DNA of 64,000 nt from Methylomagnum ishizawai (GTDB lineage: Bacteria; Pseudomonadota; Gammaproteobacteria; Methylococcales; Methylococcaceae), in NCBI RefSeq assembly GCF_019670005.1, contig NZ_AP019783.1, positions 3,002,150-3,066,149 on the forward strand, in the 5' to 3' direction. Below are positions 63,975-64,000 of this stretch, one piece after another. The translations under genes and the position numbers were made by a program. A model generated the notes under the pieces. That model had not been told where the DNA came from and made no database searches. It saw only the letters and a program-made list of their open reading frames with translations. How positions within the stretch are numbered: the stretch's first letter is position 1; each line of letters begins with the position of its first letter.

Positions 63975-64000
63975 ACCCGGCCCATGCACGTCCTGTTCGT

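Noticed and set aside
63984..64000. Possible start of another gene (ATG CAC GTC CTG TTC) at the right edge
   Set aside because: Only 17 bases are visible, so neither the frame nor the product can be supported.

Overview
The window looks like a GC-rich gammaproteobacterial chromosome. Supporting signs are the thrS-infC-rpmI-rplT-pheST-ihfA order, the MtaD-like hydrolase/ubiG/mupP/YciK-like SDR cluster known from pseudomonads, a complete flgB-to-flgL operon behind a sigma-54 promoter, Slp lipoproteins, a PEP-CTERM protein and a nine-haem secreted cytochrome c. A methanotroph of the Methylococcaceae type would fit, but that placement is inference; no methane-oxidation gene is present here.

Layout. 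(1) 1-7680 is the right-hand part of a prophage or phage-derived element. A leftward arm carries a Cro/YdaS-like regulator, small proteins, a DEAH helicase and a primase-type domain cut by the window edge. A divergent repressor gene follows, then a rightward arm with a GH19-type endolysin, small proteins, an ASCH-like protein, an excisionase and a tyrosine integrase. Two clusters of TTTACC-N4-GGTAAA palindromes (2943-2998 and 3537-3587) look like the repressor's operators. No structural genes are visible. (2) 8042-18467 is flgBCDEFGHIJKL, encoding rod, hook, rings and hook-filament junction. (3) 18454-30730 is mixed: prfC, an orphan IS630-type helix-turn-helix protein, a PEP-CTERM protein, cstA, a Tat-exported tyrosinase, a beta-helix protein, an aminotransferase, a Uma2 nuclease, a DUF2167 protein and an SMR pump. 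(4) 30786-38600 holds a 1132-residue secreted YwqK/TPR-like protein, a dicarboxylate symporter, the nine-haem cytochrome and a small SpoIIAA/STAS-like protein.

(5) 38653-43168 is a tightly coupled operon (mtaD-like, ubiG, mupP, SDR) followed by sufT and mscL. (6) 43220-49291 is all leftward: an HcaT-like MFS transporter, aroC, a GDSL lipoprotein, prmB, a DUF5615/DUF433 pair, argC and ihfA. (7) 49294-56009 is the translation operon thrS-infC-rpmI-rplT-pheS-pheT running leftward into ihfA, with tRNA-Val(GAC) just upstream; infC starts at a rare ATC codon. (8) 56190-63974 has two Slp lipoproteins, a PQQ-type beta-propeller protein with a multicopper oxidase, ftsH, and an Ala/Pro-rich secreted protein.

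The most interesting observations are the operator arrangement with an associated tandem tRNA-arm-like hairpin terminator in the phage switch, the compact overlapping small-gene operon in the phage right arm, the nine-haem cytochrome, and the large YwqK/TPR protein. No CRISPR array, no complete insertion sequence and no clearly new multi-gene system was found.
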